Notes: a model not told the origin generated them from the sequence alone. DNA of 64,000 bases from CAVQBC01 sp963848415 (GCA_963848415.1 CAWKDN010000001.1:2480001-2544000), one strand, 5' to 3'; shown: positions 51,297 through 59,492, counted from the first letter of the stretch. A program made the numbers and translations.

Positions 51297-52628
51297 ATGA
51301 CCGCGCTGCTGCTCCTCGCCGTCGTGGTCCTCGTCCTCCTCAACGGCTTCTTCGTGGCCGCGGAGTTCGCTCTCGTGCGGGCGCGCAAGGCCACGCTCGA
51401 GGCCCAGGGCGAGGAGGGCCGCGGCAGCGCCGCGACCGCCGCGGCGATGATGGACGACCTCAGCCGCTACCTGTCGGCCTGCCAGCTGGGCATCACGCTG
51501 ACCTCGCTGGGCATCGGCTTCCTCGGCGAGCCGGCGGTGGCGTCGCTGATCGAGCCGCTCTTCGAGGAGGGCCTGCCCTCCGGCCTGGCGCTGGGCATCT
51601 CGCTCGCGCTCGCCTACCTCATCACCACCGCGCTGCACATCACGATCGGCGAGCAGGTGCCGAAGATCTACGCGATCCAGAAGGCCGAGCCGGTCTCGCG
51701 GCTGATCGCCCGCCCGCTGATGGTCTTCGCCACGGTGTTCCGCCCGTTCATCGCGGCACTGAACGCCGCCTCCAACGCGATCCTCCGGGTGCTGGGCGTC
51801 CGCACCGCCGGCGCGCTGGACGACGGCGAGTCGCCCGAGGAGCTGCGGCTGATCATCCAGCAGGCGATGATCGGGGGACGCCTGGATCCCGGCGAGGCCG
51901 GGATGCTCTCCGGCGTCTTCCACCTGCACGAGCAGGAGGCGCGCCAGGTCATGACGCCCGCGCCGGCCGTCGTGACCGTCGACCTCGCCGAGGACGTCGA
52001 GACCGCGCTGCGGCGCTGCGTCTCCTCCGGCCACACGCGCCTGGTGGCCACCGAGGACGACAACCACGACCGCGTGAAGGGGATCATCCACTCCAACGCG
52101 CTCGCCCAGCTGCTGCTCGCCGAGGGCCCGCAGGCGAGCATCGAGGGGCTCGTGCGCGAGGCGCCGATCGTGCCGGAGACCAAGCCGCTGGACGACCTGC
52201 TGGCCGACCTCCAGCGCCAGCGCAGCTCGCTGGCCGTCGTGATCGACGAGTACGGCCGGACCGCCGGCATCGTCACCGTCGAGGACATCGTGGAGGAGGT
52301 CGTCGGCGAGATCGCCGACGAGACCGACCCGCTGGGCGGCGCCGTGCGGCGCCTGGCCAACGGCGACTGGTTCGTCCGCGGCGAGGTCGCCATCACCGAC
52401 CTCGCCGACTACGGGCTCAAGCTGCCGGTGGACTCCGACGCCTACAACTCGGTCGGCGGCTTCGTCTTCGGCGAGATCGGCCGGCTGCCGCGGCGCGGGG
52501 ACACGGTCAATCACAACGGCTACTCGATCCGCGTCGAGTCGGTCCGCGAGAACCGCATCGAGGCGGTGCGGATCCGCGATCGCGGGCTCGCCGGGGAGCC
52601 GCGGGGCGCCGGCGCTCGGAGTGGGTAG
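51297..52628 (+). CDS. CNNM/HlyC-CorC family membrane protein with CBS pair
   Basis: 443 residues. The DUF21 (CNNM) transmembrane domain spans about 1-195, beginning LLLLAVVVLVLLNGFFVAAE, with VPKIYAIQKAEP near the end. Two CBS repeats follow (about 210-340, e.g. RQVMTPAPAVVTVDL and TAGIVTVEDIVEEVVGEI), then the CorC_HlyC transporter-associated domain (350-430, AYNSVGGFVFGEIGRLPRRG). Members are implicated in magnesium or cobalt efflux; the transported ion is not fixed by sequence. A structured non-coding region follows the stop. Confidence 0.92.
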   Translation: MTALLLLAVVVLVLLNGFFVAAEFALVRARKATLEAQGEEGRGSAATAAAMMDDLSRYLSACQLGITLTSLGIGFLGEPAVASLIEPLFEEGLPSGLALGISLALAYLITTALHITIGEQVPKIYAIQKAEPVSRLIARPLMVFATVFRPFIAALNAASNAILRVLGVRTAGALDDGESPEELRLIIQQAMIGGRLDPGEAGMLSGVFHLHEQEARQVMTPAPAVVTVDLAEDVETALRRCVSSGHTRLVATEDDNHDRVKGIIHSNALAQLLLAEGPQASIEGLVREAPIVPETKPLDDLLADLQRQRSSLAVVIDEYGRTAGIVTVEDIVEEVVGEIADETDPLGGAVRRLANGDWFVRGEVAITDLADYGLKLPVDSDAYNSVGGFVFGEIGRLPRRGDTVNHNGYSIRVESVRENRIEAVRIRDRGLAGEPRGAGARSG

Positions 52629-52650
52629 CGAAACGCAACTCCGTGCGGAA

Positions 52651-52679
52651 TTGCACAAGGGGCCGATCCGCGCTACCTT
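52651..52679 (+). promoter_or_regulatory. Promoter for the structured RNA region
   Basis: TTGCAC (52651-52656) and TACCTT (52674-52679) are separated by exactly 17 bases, a good sigma-70 arrangement. The same -10 hexamer with a 17-base spacer (TTGAAG/TACCTT) precedes the FHA gene at 56209-56237. Transcription would start near 52686, at the first hairpin. Confidence 0.55.
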
Positions 52680-52685
52680 GCCGTC

Positions 52686-52978
52686 AACCGACTGGCCGCT
52701 TCGGCGGTTGAGGAGGAGAGAGGGAGATCCTGGGGAGGATCGACCGAGAGACACCGAGCGGCCGGCTCAGGGGAGCGAGCCGGCCGCGAAGTGTCAGGCA
52801 TGACCATCGGCCCGCTGGGGAGCGGGCCGTGGTCGTTAAAGGGCGGCCGCGGAATGTTTAGGCAAGGTTGAGGTGGCGTTGGGATAGTCCTTCGCGCGAC
52901 GAACGTACCCCTCATCGCAACCCCTCCTCCAGAACACTTCGCGGCCCGCTCTCTCCCCTGAGCGGGCCGCGTTGTTTA
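52686..52978 (+). ncRNA. Candidate structured RNA or attenuating leader
   Basis: About 290 bases with no plausible ORF but many hairpins. A: CAACCG/CGGTTG (52685-52710). A purine tract follows (52711-52725). B: GATCCT-GGGG-AGGATC (52726-52741). C: an 11-bp stem (52758-52768/52777-52787) with loop AGGGGAGC, extended by GACAC/GTGTC. D: GGCCCGCT-GGGG-AGCGGGCC (52809-52828) extended by GACCA/TGGTC. E: terminator 52941-52970. B, C and D all present GGGG in the loop. D and E have identical arms, and loop C is complementary to loop E over 7 bases. I do not recognise a known RNA family. Confidence 0.6.
52941..52978 (+). terminator. Intrinsic terminator of the structured RNA
   Basis: GCGGCCCGCT (52941-52950) and AGCGGGCCGC (52961-52970) form a perfect 10-bp stem around loop CTCTCCCCTG, followed by GTTGTTTA, a rare T-rich tract in this genome. 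Its 8-bp inner arms are the same as those of hairpin D 110-140 bases upstream, so an alternative D-E pairing would abolish it. Confidence 0.75.
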
Positions 52979-53145
52979 ACGGCCGGCCGCTGCGCTCGGC
53001 GGTCCCGGGTCCCGCCTCGGCCGGCCCATCGTCCCGGCCCGCGAGGACCTTTGTCCCTGGCGCGCGGGCGCGCGTGGCGGCACCCTGGCAGCGTGGCCCT
53101 CGTCTGACGCCGCGAGGGCCGTCGCCCCCGAGGGAAGGATCGACG

Positions 53146-53733
53146 ATGACCCGCTTCGCCTCCGCGATCGCCGCCGTGGTGCTGGCGCTCGCCGCGCTGA
53201 TCTGCACCGGCGCGTTCGCCGGCGCCGCCGCGACGCCCGAGCGCGCGCAGGCCGCCGGCCACCAGCACGGCGGCTGGCCCGGCTACGGCTTCGAGCACTT
53301 CCTGCGGCGCTACGAGGCCGCCAACACCGCCTTCGTCAACGGCGACCCCGAACCGTGGCTGGAGATCACCGCCGAGAAGGACCCGGCCTCGATCTTCGGC
53401 GGCTTCGGCGGCCTGGGCGAGGCCGGGGTCGCGAGCGTCCGTGAGCGCTACCGGCTCGCCGCGCGGGCGTTTCGCCCCAGCGGCGCCGTGGTCGACTTCG
53501 AGTACCTGGTCAAGGACGTGCGCGGGCGGCTCGCCTACACGGTCGCGCGGGAGCGGGCCGAGGGAGGCGTGCTCTACCCCGGCCAGACCGAGCGCCAGGA
53601 GCACTTCCTGCGGGTCACGATGATCTTCCGCTTCGAGCGCGGCGCCTGGAAGATCGTCCACCGCCAGGCCGACCGGATGGTCGAGCTCGAGCTCCCGGCG
53701 CCGCCGGGACCCCCGGCCGGGGCGCCTCAGTAG
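53146..53733 (+). CDS. Secreted SnoaL-like/nuclear-transport-factor-2-fold protein
   Basis: 195 residues from ATG 53146. A signal peptide (FASAIAAVVLALAALICTGA, cleavage near AGAAA at about 28) is followed by a domain of about 130 residues: FEHFLRRYEAANTAFVNGDP, WLEITAEKDPASIFGGFGG and FRFERGAWKIVHRQADRMVE, which fits a SnoaL/DUF4440-type cone fold. Activity is unknown. Its AAGGA ribosome-binding site lies 7 bases upstream. It lies 168 bp downstream of the terminator at 52941, so readthrough of that terminator could control it. Its 3' end overlaps the next convergent gene by 7 bp. Confidence 0.75.
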   Translation: MTRFASAIAAVVLALAALICTGAFAGAAATPERAQAAGHQHGGWPGYGFEHFLRRYEAANTAFVNGDPEPWLEITAEKDPASIFGGFGGLGEAGVASVRERYRLAARAFRPSGAVVDFEYLVKDVRGRLAYTVARERAEGGVLYPGQTERQEHFLRVTMIFRFERGAWKIVHRQADRMVELELPAPPGPPAGAPQ

Positions 53734-54557
53734 GCGTGGAAGCCGCGCCCGGCCTTGCGCCCGAGCGCGCCGTCGGCGACGAGCTCCTCGATGCGGTCGG
53801 GCACCTCGGCGCCGATCGAGCGCCCGATCGCGGCGGAGACGTCGAGGCCGACGAGGTCGAGCAGCGCGAGCGGCCCGAGCGGGTGCCCGGCGCCGAGGCG
53901 CATGCAGTCGTCGATCGCCTGCGGGCTCAGGCCGGTTTCCTCGAGCATCCGCACGGCGGCGAACAGGTACGGGAAGAGCAGGCGGTTGACGACGAACCCC
54001 GGCACGTCGGGCACCTCGACGGCGGTCTTCTCGAGCGCCGCGCACAGCGCGTGCACCCGCGCCCGCGTGTCCGGGGTCGCCTCGGGTGGGAAGGAGAGCT
54101 CGACCAGCTCCATCTTCGGCACGGGATTGAAGACGTGCAGCGCCGCGAAGCGCTCGGGCACGCCGCTCGCGGCGGCGAGCGCGCCGACCGGCAGCGAGGA
54201 GGTGGTGGTGGCCAGCACCGCACTGGGGTCCAGGCGCCCGGCGAGCTCGGCGTGCAGGCTCGCCTTGGCGGCGGCGTCCTCGGCGATCGCCTCGACCACG
54301 AAGGTCGTGCCGTCGAGCACCGAGCGGTCGCTCGAGCAGGTCACGTTGGCGCCGGCGGGCCCGGCGTCGAGGCGCTCGCACAGCGTCTGGACCCGCGCCG
54401 TGGCGCGAGCGGCGCCGGCCTCAGAGCGCGACCACACCGCGACGGGGCCGCGCGCGGCCGCGACGATCGCCAGCCCGCAGGCGATGACGCCGGCGCCAGC
54501 GATGCCCAGGCGCTCGTCCGTGAGCGGGGCCTCGAGGGGTTCGGGAGCGGTCGCCAT
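53727..54557 (-). CDS. 3-hydroxyacyl-CoA dehydrogenase
   Basis: 276 residues with the Rossmann loop GIAGAGVIACGLA, followed by VVEAIAEDAAAKASLHAEL, TTTSSLPVGALAAASGVPER, the catalytic His in LHVFNPVPKMELVEL, and the C-terminal PGFVVNRLLFPYLFAAVRML. It oxidises 3-hydroxyacyl-CoA with NAD in beta-oxidation or the reverse in butanol-type routes. The ATG start codon abuts a perfect 30-bp palindrome shared with the divergent thiolase, so both are probably controlled by the same repressor. Confidence 0.92.
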   Translation of the reverse strand: MATAPEPLEAPLTDERLGIAGAGVIACGLAIVAAARGPVAVWSRSEAGAARATARVQTLCERLDAGPAGANVTCSSDRSVLDGTTFVVEAIAEDAAAKASLHAELAGRLDPSAVLATTTSSLPVGALAAASGVPERFAALHVFNPVPKMELVELSFPPEATPDTRARVHALCAALEKTAVEVPDVPGFVVNRLLFPYLFAAVRMLEETGLSPQAIDDCMRLGAGHPLGPLALLDLVGLDVSAAIGRSIGAEVPDRIEELVADGALGRKAGRGFHAY

Positions 54558-54586
54558 ACGGAGTTGACTCGCGAGTCAACTCCGTA
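54557..54586. promoter_or_regulatory. Perfect 30-bp palindromic operator
   Basis: The sequence reads TACGGAGTTGACTCG followed by its exact reverse complement. It begins at the first base of the dehydrogenase start codon. The TTGACT at 54564-54569 is also a -35 for the thiolase direction, with GACTAG at 54587-54592 as a weak -10 after 17 bases. A TetR-type repressor controlling fatty-acid or ketone metabolism is the likely binder; no such gene is in the immediate neighbourhood. Confidence 0.8.
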
Positions 54587-54676
54587 GACTAGGACCGATC
54601 GCGGACCGAAAGCGCCGGTTCTCGCTCCGTCCGCTCCGTCTCGCTAACGCATTTTCCCTCACGGAGGTCTCTCCCC

Positions 54677-55846
54677 ATGCCAGGCACCGGTCGCGAGGTC
54701 GTGATCGTCGAAGCGGTCCGCACGCCGATCGGGCGCGGGCACCCGGAGAAGGGCTACTACGCCGGCACGCACCCCAACGAGCTGCTCGGCCGCTGCTACA
54801 CCGAGGTCATCGAGCGCGCCGGCATCCCGGCCGAGGCGGTCGAAGACGTGCTCTGCGGCTGCGTGCAGCAGTTCGGCGAGCAGGGCTTCAACGTCGGGCG
54901 CAACGCCTGGCTGCAGGCGGGGCTGCCCGAGGAGACCCCGGCCGCGACCGTCGACCGTCAGTGCGGTTCGGCCCAGCAGGCGGTCAACCTCGGCGCGGCG
55001 CTGGTCGCCGCCGGCGTCCACGACGTCGTGATCGGCGCCGGCGTCGAGCACATGGGCCACATCCCGATGGGCGTGTCCTTCAAGTGGACCGACGACGTCG
55101 GGAGCCCGTGGCCGCCGGAGCTGATGGAGCGCTACAACCTCGTCCCGCAGGGGATCTCGGCGGAGCTGATCGCCGACAAGTGGGAGCTGCCGCGCTCAGA
55201 GCTCGACGAGCTCGCCCTGCGCTCCCACCAGCGCGCGCACCGCGCGACCGAGGAGGGCCGCTTCGAGCGCGAGACGCTGCCCTTCCAGGTCAACGGCTCG
55301 ACCTACGTCTCAGACCAGGGCATCCGGCCCGACACGAGCCTCGAGCGCCTGGCCGGCCTCAAGCCGGCCTTCAAGCCCGACGGCAAGATCACCGCCGGCA
55401 ACAGCTCGCAGATCTCCGACGGCGCCGCCGCCGTGCTGCTGATGTCGGCCGAGAAGGCGCGCGAGCTGGGGGTCACGCCGCGCGCGCGGATCGTCGACCA
55501 GACGACGGTCGGCGTGGACCCGGTGATGATGCTCACCGGCCCGATCCCGGCGACGCGCAAGCTGCTCGAGCGCACCGGCATGACGATGGCCGACATCGAC
55601 CTGGTCGAGATCAACGAGGCCTTCGCGCCGGTCGTGCTGGCCTGGCAGCGCGAGCTCTCGCCCGACATGGACCGCGTCAACGTCAACGGCGGCGCCATGG
55701 CGCTCGGCCATGCGCTCGGCTCGACCGGCGCCCGGCTGCTGACCACGCTGCTGCACGAGATGGAGCGCGCCGACGCCCAGACGGGGCTCGTGACGATGTG
55801 CTGCGGCGGCGGGCTGGGCACCGGCACGGTGATCGAGCGCGTCTAG
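54677..55846 (+). CDS. Acetyl-CoA acetyltransferase (thiolase II family)
   Basis: 389 residues. The nucleophilic Cys96 is in VDRQCGSAQQAVNLGAAL. The other thiolase motifs are VEINEAFAPVVLAWQREL, the GGAMALGHALGSTGAR segment with the catalytic His, and the second Cys in MCCGGGLGTG. It condenses or cleaves acetyl-CoA units in step with the divergent 3-hydroxyacyl-CoA dehydrogenase. The ATG 54677 has a GGAGG site 10 bases upstream. The substrate chain length is not set by the sequence. Confidence 0.95.
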   Translation: MPGTGREVVIVEAVRTPIGRGHPEKGYYAGTHPNELLGRCYTEVIERAGIPAEAVEDVLCGCVQQFGEQGFNVGRNAWLQAGLPEETPAATVDRQCGSAQQAVNLGAALVAAGVHDVVIGAGVEHMGHIPMGVSFKWTDDVGSPWPPELMERYNLVPQGISAELIADKWELPRSELDELALRSHQRAHRATEEGRFERETLPFQVNGSTYVSDQGIRPDTSLERLAGLKPAFKPDGKITAGNSSQISDGAAAVLLMSAEKARELGVTPRARIVDQTTVGVDPVMMLTGPIPATRKLLERTGMTMADIDLVEINEAFAPVVLAWQRELSPDMDRVNVNGGAMALGHALGSTGARLLTTLLHEMERADAQTGLVTMCCGGGLGTGTVIERV

Positions 55847-55864
55847 CACCCGCTCGCCGCGCGG

Positions 55865-56143
55865 TCAGCGCAGCTCGAGGATGAACGCCTTCTCGTCGAC
55901 GTAGCACCACGACCAGTCCTCGCCCCGCTCGAGCGAGCGCACGATCGGGTGCTCGTCGGCGGCGGCGTGGGCGGAGGCGTGGCGGTTCGGGGAGCTGTCA
56001 CAGCAGCCGATCTTCCCGCAGGTCAGGCACAGCCGGAGGTGGACCCAGCGCCCGCCGGTCTTCAGGCACTCCTCGCAACCTGGGATGTCAGCGGGCAGCT
56101 GGCGGACCTGGACCTGGTCGAGATGGCTGCAGACGGGAGGCAT
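55865..56143 (-). CDS. UBP-type zinc-finger protein
   Basis: 92 residues forming a single ZnF-UBP domain: CSHLDQVQV, CEECLKTGGRWVHLRLCLTC, GKIGCCDSSPNRHASAHAAA and DEHPIVRSLERGEDWSWCYV. The spacing of Cys and His matches the ubiquitin-binding zinc finger of eukaryotic deubiquitinases. Bacterial stand-alone versions are common in actinobacteria, but the partner is unknown. It is convergent with the thiolase and ends 19 bp past it. ATG 56143 is the start. Confidence 0.9.
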   Translation of the reverse strand: MPPVCSHLDQVQVRQLPADIPGCEECLKTGGRWVHLRLCLTCGKIGCCDSSPNRHASAHAAADEHPIVRSLERGEDWSWCYVDEKAFILELR

Positions 56144-56208
56144 CTTCGGCAGGATCGCAGGTGCGCCCGGCCGGGGTCAGAATCCTTGCTGGCGCGCGAT
56201 GCACCGAC

Positions 56209-56237
56209 TTGAAGGTGCAGCGCGCACGGGCTACCTT
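56209..56237 (+). promoter_or_regulatory. Promoter of the FHA-domain gene
   Basis: TTGAAG (56209-56214) and TACCTT (56232-56237) are 17 bases apart, and transcription would start about 11 bases before the ATG at 56255, leaving a very short leader. GGAG directly abuts the ATG and is too close to act as a ribosome-binding site, so initiation may be leaderless-like. Confidence 0.5.
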
Positions 56238-56254
56238 GCCCCGTCCTGCGGGAG

Positions 56255-56932
56255 ATGGACACACCCACTGCGCCGGCGGGCGACTCTGACGCCGACGCCA
56301 CCGCCCGCAAGGCGGCAGAAGGCGCCGGCGCGCACCTGGTGTGCCGCGACGAGCTGGGCCGCCAGCACATCTTCGAGCTCGGCGACAAGCGCCCGCTCAC
56401 GCTCGGGCGCCGGCTCGAGGCCGACCTCTCGCTGCCCTGGGACCAGGAGGTCTCGCGGCTGCACGCGGAGATCGAGTGCAAGGCGGGGGAGTGGACGCTG
56501 ACCGACGACGGGCTCTCCCAGAACGGCACGTTCGTCAACGAGCTGCGCGTGGACGGCCGGCGCCGGCTCGAGGACGGCGACCTGGTGCGCGTCGGGCGCA
56601 CGGCGCTGACCTTCCGGCGCCCGGGGCCGACCGACCGCGCGGTCACGCTCGCGCCCTCGGAGCTCGCGGGCACCCCGAGCTTCGCCGACCAGCAGCAGCG
56701 CATCCTGCGCGCCCTGTGCCGGCCGCTGTTCGGCGACGGGGAGGGGCTGGAGGCGGCCACCGACGCGACGGTCGCCGAGGAGACCGGGATCCACGTCGAG
56801 ACCGTGGCGCGCGAGCTCGACCATCTCGGGCGCACCTTCGGCCTGCAGGCCATGCCGCAGGCCGAGCGGCGCTCGGAGATCGCGCTGCTGGCGGTCCGCA
56901 GCGGGCTGGTCTCCGCCGACGACCAGCAATAG
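56255..56932 (+). CDS. FHA-domain protein
   Basis: 225 residues. After a low-complexity acidic start, the FHA domain spans about 45-125: LTLGRRLEADLSLPWDQEVS, RLHAEIECKAGEWTLTDDG and QNGTFVNELRVDGRRRLEDG, carrying the conserved Gly-Arg, Ser-Arg-x-His and Asn-Gly-Thr phosphothreonine-binding residues. The C-terminal half (QQQRILRALCRPLFGDGEGL, VAEETGIHVETVARELDHLG) looks like a winged-helix region. It probably reads Ser/Thr-kinase phosphorylation; the kinase is not in the window. Confidence 0.85.
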   Translation: MDTPTAPAGDSDADATARKAAEGAGAHLVCRDELGRQHIFELGDKRPLTLGRRLEADLSLPWDQEVSRLHAEIECKAGEWTLTDDGLSQNGTFVNELRVDGRRRLEDGDLVRVGRTALTFRRPGPTDRAVTLAPSELAGTPSFADQQQRILRALCRPLFGDGEGLEAATDATVAEETGIHVETVARELDHLGRTFGLQAMPQAERRSEIALLAVRSGLVSADDQQ

Positions 56933-56976
56933 CCGCGCGGGTGTCAGCCAACCGCGTCGCGGGCACCTACTGCGCC

Positions 56977-57978
56977 ATGAGCGAGCCCACGACCGTCCGG
57001 GCCTTCGTGGCCGAGAAGTCCGACGACGGCGTCGAGCGCGGGATCCGCGAGCTCGACGCCGGCGCGCTCGGCGAGGGCGACGTGCTGGTCCGCGTCGCCT
57101 GGTCGAGCGTCAACTACAAGGACGCCCTGGCCACCATCCCGAAGGGCCAGGTGGCGCAGGTCTCCCCGCTGGTGCCGGGCATCGACCTGGCCGGCACGGT
57201 CGCCGAGCCGGCGGCCGGCCTGGAGGCGGGCGCCGAGGTGCTCGCGCACGGCTACGAGCTCGGCGTCGCGCGCCACGGCGGCTACGCCGAGTACGCGCGC
57301 GTGCCGGCCGACTGGATCGTGCCGCTGCCCGCAGGGCTGAGCGCGCGCCAGGCGATGGCGATCGGGACCGCCGGCTACACGGCGGCGCTGTCCGTGCACC
57401 GGCTCGAGCAGCATGGCCTCGAGCCCGGGGACGGCCCGGTGCTGGTCACCGGCGCCACGGGCGGCGTCGGCTCCAGCGCGGTGGCGATGCTCGCGCAGCT
57501 CGGCCACGAGGTCGTGGCGGTCACCGGCAAGGACGAGGCCGACTACCTGCGCGGCCTGGGCGCCTCGGAGGTGCTCGGGCGCGAGGAGGTCGCGGTGGCC
57601 GACGGCCGCCCGCTGGAGAAGCCGCGCTGGGCCGCCGCGGTGGACTGCGTGGGCTCCTCGACGCTCGGCCACGTGATCCGCACGCTGCGCTACGGCGGAG
57701 CGGTGGCGGCCAGCGGCCTGACCGCGGGCACCGACCTGCCGACGACCGTGTTCCCGTTCATCCTGCGCGGGGTCAGCCTGCTGGGCGTGGACTCGGTCAA
57801 CACGCCGATGGCGCTGCGAGCCGCGATCTGGGAGCGGCTGGCCGGCGACCTCAAGCCGTCCGGCCTGGAGGACTCGATCGCCGTCGAGATCGGCCTCGAG
57901 GAGCTGGAGGGCACGCTCGACGCGATCCTGCGCGGCGAGGTGCGCGGGCGGACGGTCGTGCGCCTCGCCGCGCCCTAG
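56977..57978 (+). CDS. Quinone oxidoreductase / acrylyl-CoA reductase (YhdH/AcuI family)
   Basis: 333 residues of the zinc-free MDR superfamily. It has VAWSSVNYKDALATIPKGQV, SPLVPGIDLAGTVAEP, AIGTAGYTAALSVHRLEQHG, the NADPH loop TGATGGVGSSAVAMLAQLG and PFILRGVSLLGVDSVNTPM. AcuI relatives reduce acrylyl-CoA; others reduce quinones. ATG 56977 is preferred over GTG 56941. It lies 45 bp after the FHA gene on the same strand, but a functional link is not evident. Confidence 0.88.
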   Translation: MSEPTTVRAFVAEKSDDGVERGIRELDAGALGEGDVLVRVAWSSVNYKDALATIPKGQVAQVSPLVPGIDLAGTVAEPAAGLEAGAEVLAHGYELGVARHGGYAEYARVPADWIVPLPAGLSARQAMAIGTAGYTAALSVHRLEQHGLEPGDGPVLVTGATGGVGSSAVAMLAQLGHEVVAVTGKDEADYLRGLGASEVLGREEVAVADGRPLEKPRWAAAVDCVGSSTLGHVIRTLRYGGAVAASGLTAGTDLPTTVFPFILRGVSLLGVDSVNTPMALRAAIWERLAGDLKPSGLEDSIAVEIGLEELEGTLDAILRGEVRGRTVVRLAAP

Positions 57979-57984
57979 GCGGTT

Positions 57985-58239
57985 CTAGCCCGGCGGCTGG
58001 GCGGCCGGGCTCGGCGCCTCCAGGCGCGCGACCAGCTCGTCCAGGCGCAGCTCTTCGAGCCCGCGGCCGACCTCCTCGAGCTCGCCGGCGCAGAACTCGA
58101 CCAGCCGCCGGCCCTCCTGGCAGAGCTCCAGCGTCTCGCGCAGGCCCGCCTCGCCGGAGTCCAGGCGGCGGATGATCGCCTCGATCCGCGCGACGGCGGT
58201 CTCGTAGGTCGGCTCGGTCTCGGAAGGGGCGTCGGTCAT
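57985..58239 (-). CDS. xseB: Exodeoxyribonuclease VII small subunit
   Basis: 84 residues, the usual size of XseB, with the helical core YETAVARIEAIIRRLDSGEA and GLRETLELCQEGRRLVEFCA followed by an Ala/Pro-rich tail. Several copies bind one XseA to form exonuclease VII, which degrades single-stranded DNA. The catalytic subunit gene xseA lies 4.4 kb away at the right end of the window, on the same strand, so the usual adjacency is broken by inserted genes. It is divergent from the HAD gene, 33 bp between starts. Confidence 0.92.
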   Translation of the reverse strand: MTDAPSETEPTYETAVARIEAIIRRLDSGEAGLRETLELCQEGRRLVEFCAGELEEVGRGLEELRLDELVARLEAPSPAAQPPG

Positions 58240-58272
58240 CGCCACGCGAGGGTACGCGGGCGAGGTGACGCC

Positions 58273-58959
58273 ATGCCCCGCGTGATCGCCTTCGACGTCA
58301 ACGAGACGCTGCTCGACCTCGCCGCGCTGGACCCGCTGTTCGAGCGCGTCTTCGGCGACGCCGCGCTGCGGCGCCAGTGGTTCGCCCAGATGCTCCAGCT
58401 CGCCTTCACCGGGACGATCACCGGCGCCTACCTCGACTTCGGCGCCGCCCAGCGCGCGGCGCTCGCGATGCTCGCCGAGCGTGAAGGGGTCACGGTCGCT
58501 GAGCGCGACGCGGACGCCATAGCCGCGGGCATGCGCACGCTGCCACCCCACCCTGAAGTCCGCGCCGAGCTCGCGCGGCTGCGTGACGCGGGCCTGCGGC
58601 TCGCCGCCCTGACCAACTCGCCGCTCGCGGTCGCCGAGGACCAGCTCACCAACGCCGGCCTGCGCGACTGCTTCGAGGCGGTCGTCTCCGCCGACGAGGT
58701 CCGGCGCCTGAAGCCGGCGCCCGAGCCCTACCGGCTCGTCGCCGAGCGGATGGGCGTCGGGGTCGCCGACGTGCGGCTGGTCGCCGCCCACGCCTGGGAC
58801 GTCGCCGGCGCGCTGGCCGCCGGCTGCGCGGCGGCTTTCGTCGCCCGGCCCGGGATGGTCGCGAGCCCGGTCGGGCTCCAGGCCGACGTCGTGGGCCCCG
58901 ACCTGCGCGCGGTCGCCCGGCAGCTGATCGAGCGCGACGCGCCGGTGCGCCGGAACTAA
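58273..58959 (+). CDS. HAD-superfamily hydrolase (haloacid dehalogenase type II)
   Basis: 228 residues. The nucleophile motif I is FDVNETLLDL with Asp8, motif II is ALTNSPLAV, motif III Lys is RRLKPAPEPYRLV, and motif IV is VAAHAWDVAGALAAG. The cap segment QWFAQMLQLAFTGTITGAYL places it with type II L-2-haloacid dehalogenases. The real substrate may be a phosphate ester or haloacid. It is divergent from xseB. Confidence 0.88.
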   Translation: MPRVIAFDVNETLLDLAALDPLFERVFGDAALRRQWFAQMLQLAFTGTITGAYLDFGAAQRAALAMLAEREGVTVAERDADAIAAGMRTLPPHPEVRAELARLRDAGLRLAALTNSPLAVAEDQLTNAGLRDCFEAVVSADEVRRLKPAPEPYRLVAERMGVGVADVRLVAAHAWDVAGALAAGCAAAFVARPGMVASPVGLQADVVGPDLRAVARQLIERDAPVRRN

Positions 58960-59171
58960 GTGGCCTGAGGTGAGTGCTGTGCTGAGCCCTCGCCGCCGTG
59001 CCGCGTCCAGCGCGGACACGTGGACATGTTGAACACGCCGCAGTCGCCGTCATGGTCGAACGCCGTCGCGGTCGCGACGTTCTCGCCGCCGAGCCGCGCC
59101 ACGAGGATGTGAAACGACTTGGGTCGGCGCCGCTGAGCAGGCCGTGTTGGTCCTCACGACTGCCGTGAGAC
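58960..59171. other. Intergenic region, no gene seen
   Basis: About 210 bp between the HAD gene and a small minus-strand ORF. Both strands give only Arg-rich or stop-interrupted translations. I see no hairpin or promoter that stands out. Confidence 0.4.
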
Positions 59172-59492
59172 TCATGGAACTCTCCAGACGGCGGTCATCG
59201 ACCGAAAGGCGCGACCGCGTCGTTCGACCGTGCGCATGACGCCTGTGAGGAGCACGTGCCGTCGGCGAGCCTCCAGCAGCGAGACGAGGTCGAGCGTGTG
59301 ATGAAACGGGTCCGCGACGACCGCGCCTCCGTCGAGCGGAAGGGCGGCCCGCAGCTCGCCTGCCACCTCGGCCACCAGCAGCTGTCCCTGCGGCGAACGG
59401 GCGCTGTCGAGCTGCGTCAGCCTCGCGACCTTCGTGGCGTCGTCGGGCCGCGAGAAGCGGATCGTCACGGGTTCGTCGGTGTTCGAGCTCAT
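59172..59492 (-). CDS. Small protein with a GNAT-like N-terminus
   Basis: 106 residues. VTIRFSRPDDATKVARLTQL, DSARSPQGQLLVAEVAGELR, AALPLDGGAVVADPFHHTLD and LVSLLEARRRH resemble the first half of a GNAT acetyltransferase fold, but the acetyl-CoA-binding part is not present. Similar stand-alone half-domains are seen in actinobacteria. The start ATG 59492 has an AGGAGAATTC-type site upstream. Function unknown; the ORF is short and moderately certain. Confidence 0.6.
   Translation of the reverse strand: MSSNTDEPVTIRFSRPDDATKVARLTQLDSARSPQGQLLVAEVAGELRAALPLDGGAVVADPFHHTLDLVSLLEARRRHVLLTGVMRTVERRGRAFRSMTAVWRVP

Noticed and set aside
52726..52834. 6C RNA on the minus strand
   Set aside because: The hairpin loops would show only four C on that strand, fewer than the six that define 6C, and the terminator with its T tract is on the plus strand.
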